Positions 5,436 through 5,989 of a stretch of 5,989 bases of DNA are shown here, one piece after another (the stretch's first letter is position 1; every line of letters begins with the position of its first letter). The notes under the pieces are model-generated. The model saw nothing but the letters and a program-made list of their open reading frames with translations, had not been told where the DNA came from and ran no database searches. The position numbers and the translations under genes are program-made. The DNA is taken from positions 1 through 5,989 of the forward strand of contig JAFAXJ010000223.1 of the NCBI GenBank assembly GCA_019241095.1, given 5' to 3'. The stretch comes from Verrucomicrobiota bacterium. GTDB taxonomy: Bacteria > Verrucomicrobiota > Verrucomicrobiia > Chthoniobacterales > JAFAMB01.

Positions 5436-5989
5436 GAATAGGATTTTTTGGATCAAGCATTGTGTCGGCCTACTGGAACGGAGCAGCTACTTACTACAGA
5501 GGCATTGTCAAAGCTCTTCACCACCTCGGTCACAAGATCACGTTTTTTGAGCCGGATGCGTATGATCGTCAGCAACATGTTGATCTTCATCCGCAATCAT
5601 GGGTGGAGGTCGTTGTTTATGCGAATAGCAAAGCAGCTGCCTTACAGCAGGTGGAAGAAGCAAGCCACTTTGACCTGATTGTAAAAACCAGCGGAGTTGG
5701 GGTTTTTGATGATTTATTGGAACAAGCGGTGTTAACGTTGAAGACCGAAAAGCGACAAGTTGTTTTCTGGGACGTAGATGCACCAGCCACGCTCGACCGA
5801 GTCCTCGAAGATATTAACGATCCTTTCCGGATGTTAATTCCCCAATATGATTTTATTCTCACCTACGGAGGAGGCGAACCGGTAAAGACGGCGTATAAAG
5901 CCCTTGGTGCAAAAGCGTGTCATCCGATCTATAATGCGCTTGACCCTGAAACTCACTTTCCAGTCCCCGCCGTAAATAAGTATCAATCA
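5432..5989 (+). CDS. CgeB-type glycosyltransferase, C-terminus beyond right edge
   Basis: An open frame of 186 codons starts at ATG 5432, whose bases overlap the TGA of the preceding gene (ATGA), and runs to the window end without a stop. The opening MRIGFFGSSIVSAYWNGAAT, followed by YYRGIVKALHHLGHKITFFEPDAYDRQQH (21-49), is characteristic of CgeB-like GT-B glycosyltransferases with an N-terminal Rossmann fold. Further landmarks are HFDLIVKTSGVGVFDD (79-94), VVFWDVDAPAT (110-120) and FILTYGGGEPV (141-151), equivalent to the HDT and DGVLAYGSA regions of the glycosyltransferase encoded at 594-1673. The donor-binding C-terminal half is outside the window. AAGAA just before the ATG is at best a poor Shine-Dalgarno, and translation is probably coupled to the GT4 gene. 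It is the third gene of the plus-strand operon and distantly paralogous to the minus-strand CgeB-type enzyme. Confidence 0.85.
   Translation, partial: MRIGFFGSSIVSAYWNGAATYYRGIVKALHHLGHKITFFEPDAYDRQQHVDLHPQSWVEVVVYANSKAAALQQVEEASHFDLIVKTSGVGVFDDLLEQAVLTLKTEKRQVVFWDVDAPATLDRVLEDINDPFRMLIPQYDFILTYGGGEPVKTAYKALGAKACHPIYNALDPETHFPVPAVNKYQS

Noticed and set aside
5448..5678. Plus-strand ORF of 76 codons at the right edge
   Set aside because: It lies out of frame within the second CgeB-type gene, whose own frame has clear family sequence throughout.

Overview
The window is a piece of a bacterial surface- or secreted-glycan locus built as two divergent gene sets around a repeat-rich control region. 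GC content looks close to one half by eye. Protein families (CgeB-type and GT4 glycosyltransferases with a sugar-nucleotide epimerase) are of the kind seen in soil and plant-associated Gram-negative bacteria such as Acidobacteriota and Proteobacteria. The sequence alone does not fix the taxon.

Minus-strand side, read right to left: a medium-chain zinc-type dehydrogenase (2660-1677); after 3 bases, a GTG-started CgeB-type glycosyltransferase (1673-594); then a 183-bp gap; then an unrecognised ORF (from 410) that runs off the left edge. Plus-strand side: an NAD-dependent epimerase of the dTDP-L-rhamnose 4-epimerase type (best start 3118, stop 4233); a GT4 glycosyltransferase (4266-5435); and, overlapping it by ATGA, a second CgeB-type glycosyltransferase (from 5432) that runs off the right edge.

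The roughly 450 bp between the two sets hold the most unusual structure. At 2701-2807 there is a tandem array of six 16-18 bp units plus a partial seventh, each built on the imperfect palindrome CTGACA-N3-TGTCAG. Three copies are perfect or near-perfect dyads, and their arm differences are compensated on the other arm. To its right lie a good sigma70-like promoter (TTGACA, 17-bp spacer) and a strong hairpin at 2922-2952. These sit in what is probably an untranslated leader of about 220 nt ahead of the epimerase.

Inferred joint function: the epimerase supplies a modified nucleotide sugar, possibly 6-deoxy-talose or a related sugar. Three GT-B glycosyltransferases assemble a short glycan or decorate an acceptor, and the dehydrogenase oxidises or reduces a sugar or polyol precursor. 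The acceptor, export machinery and nucleotide-sugar supply genes are not in the window.
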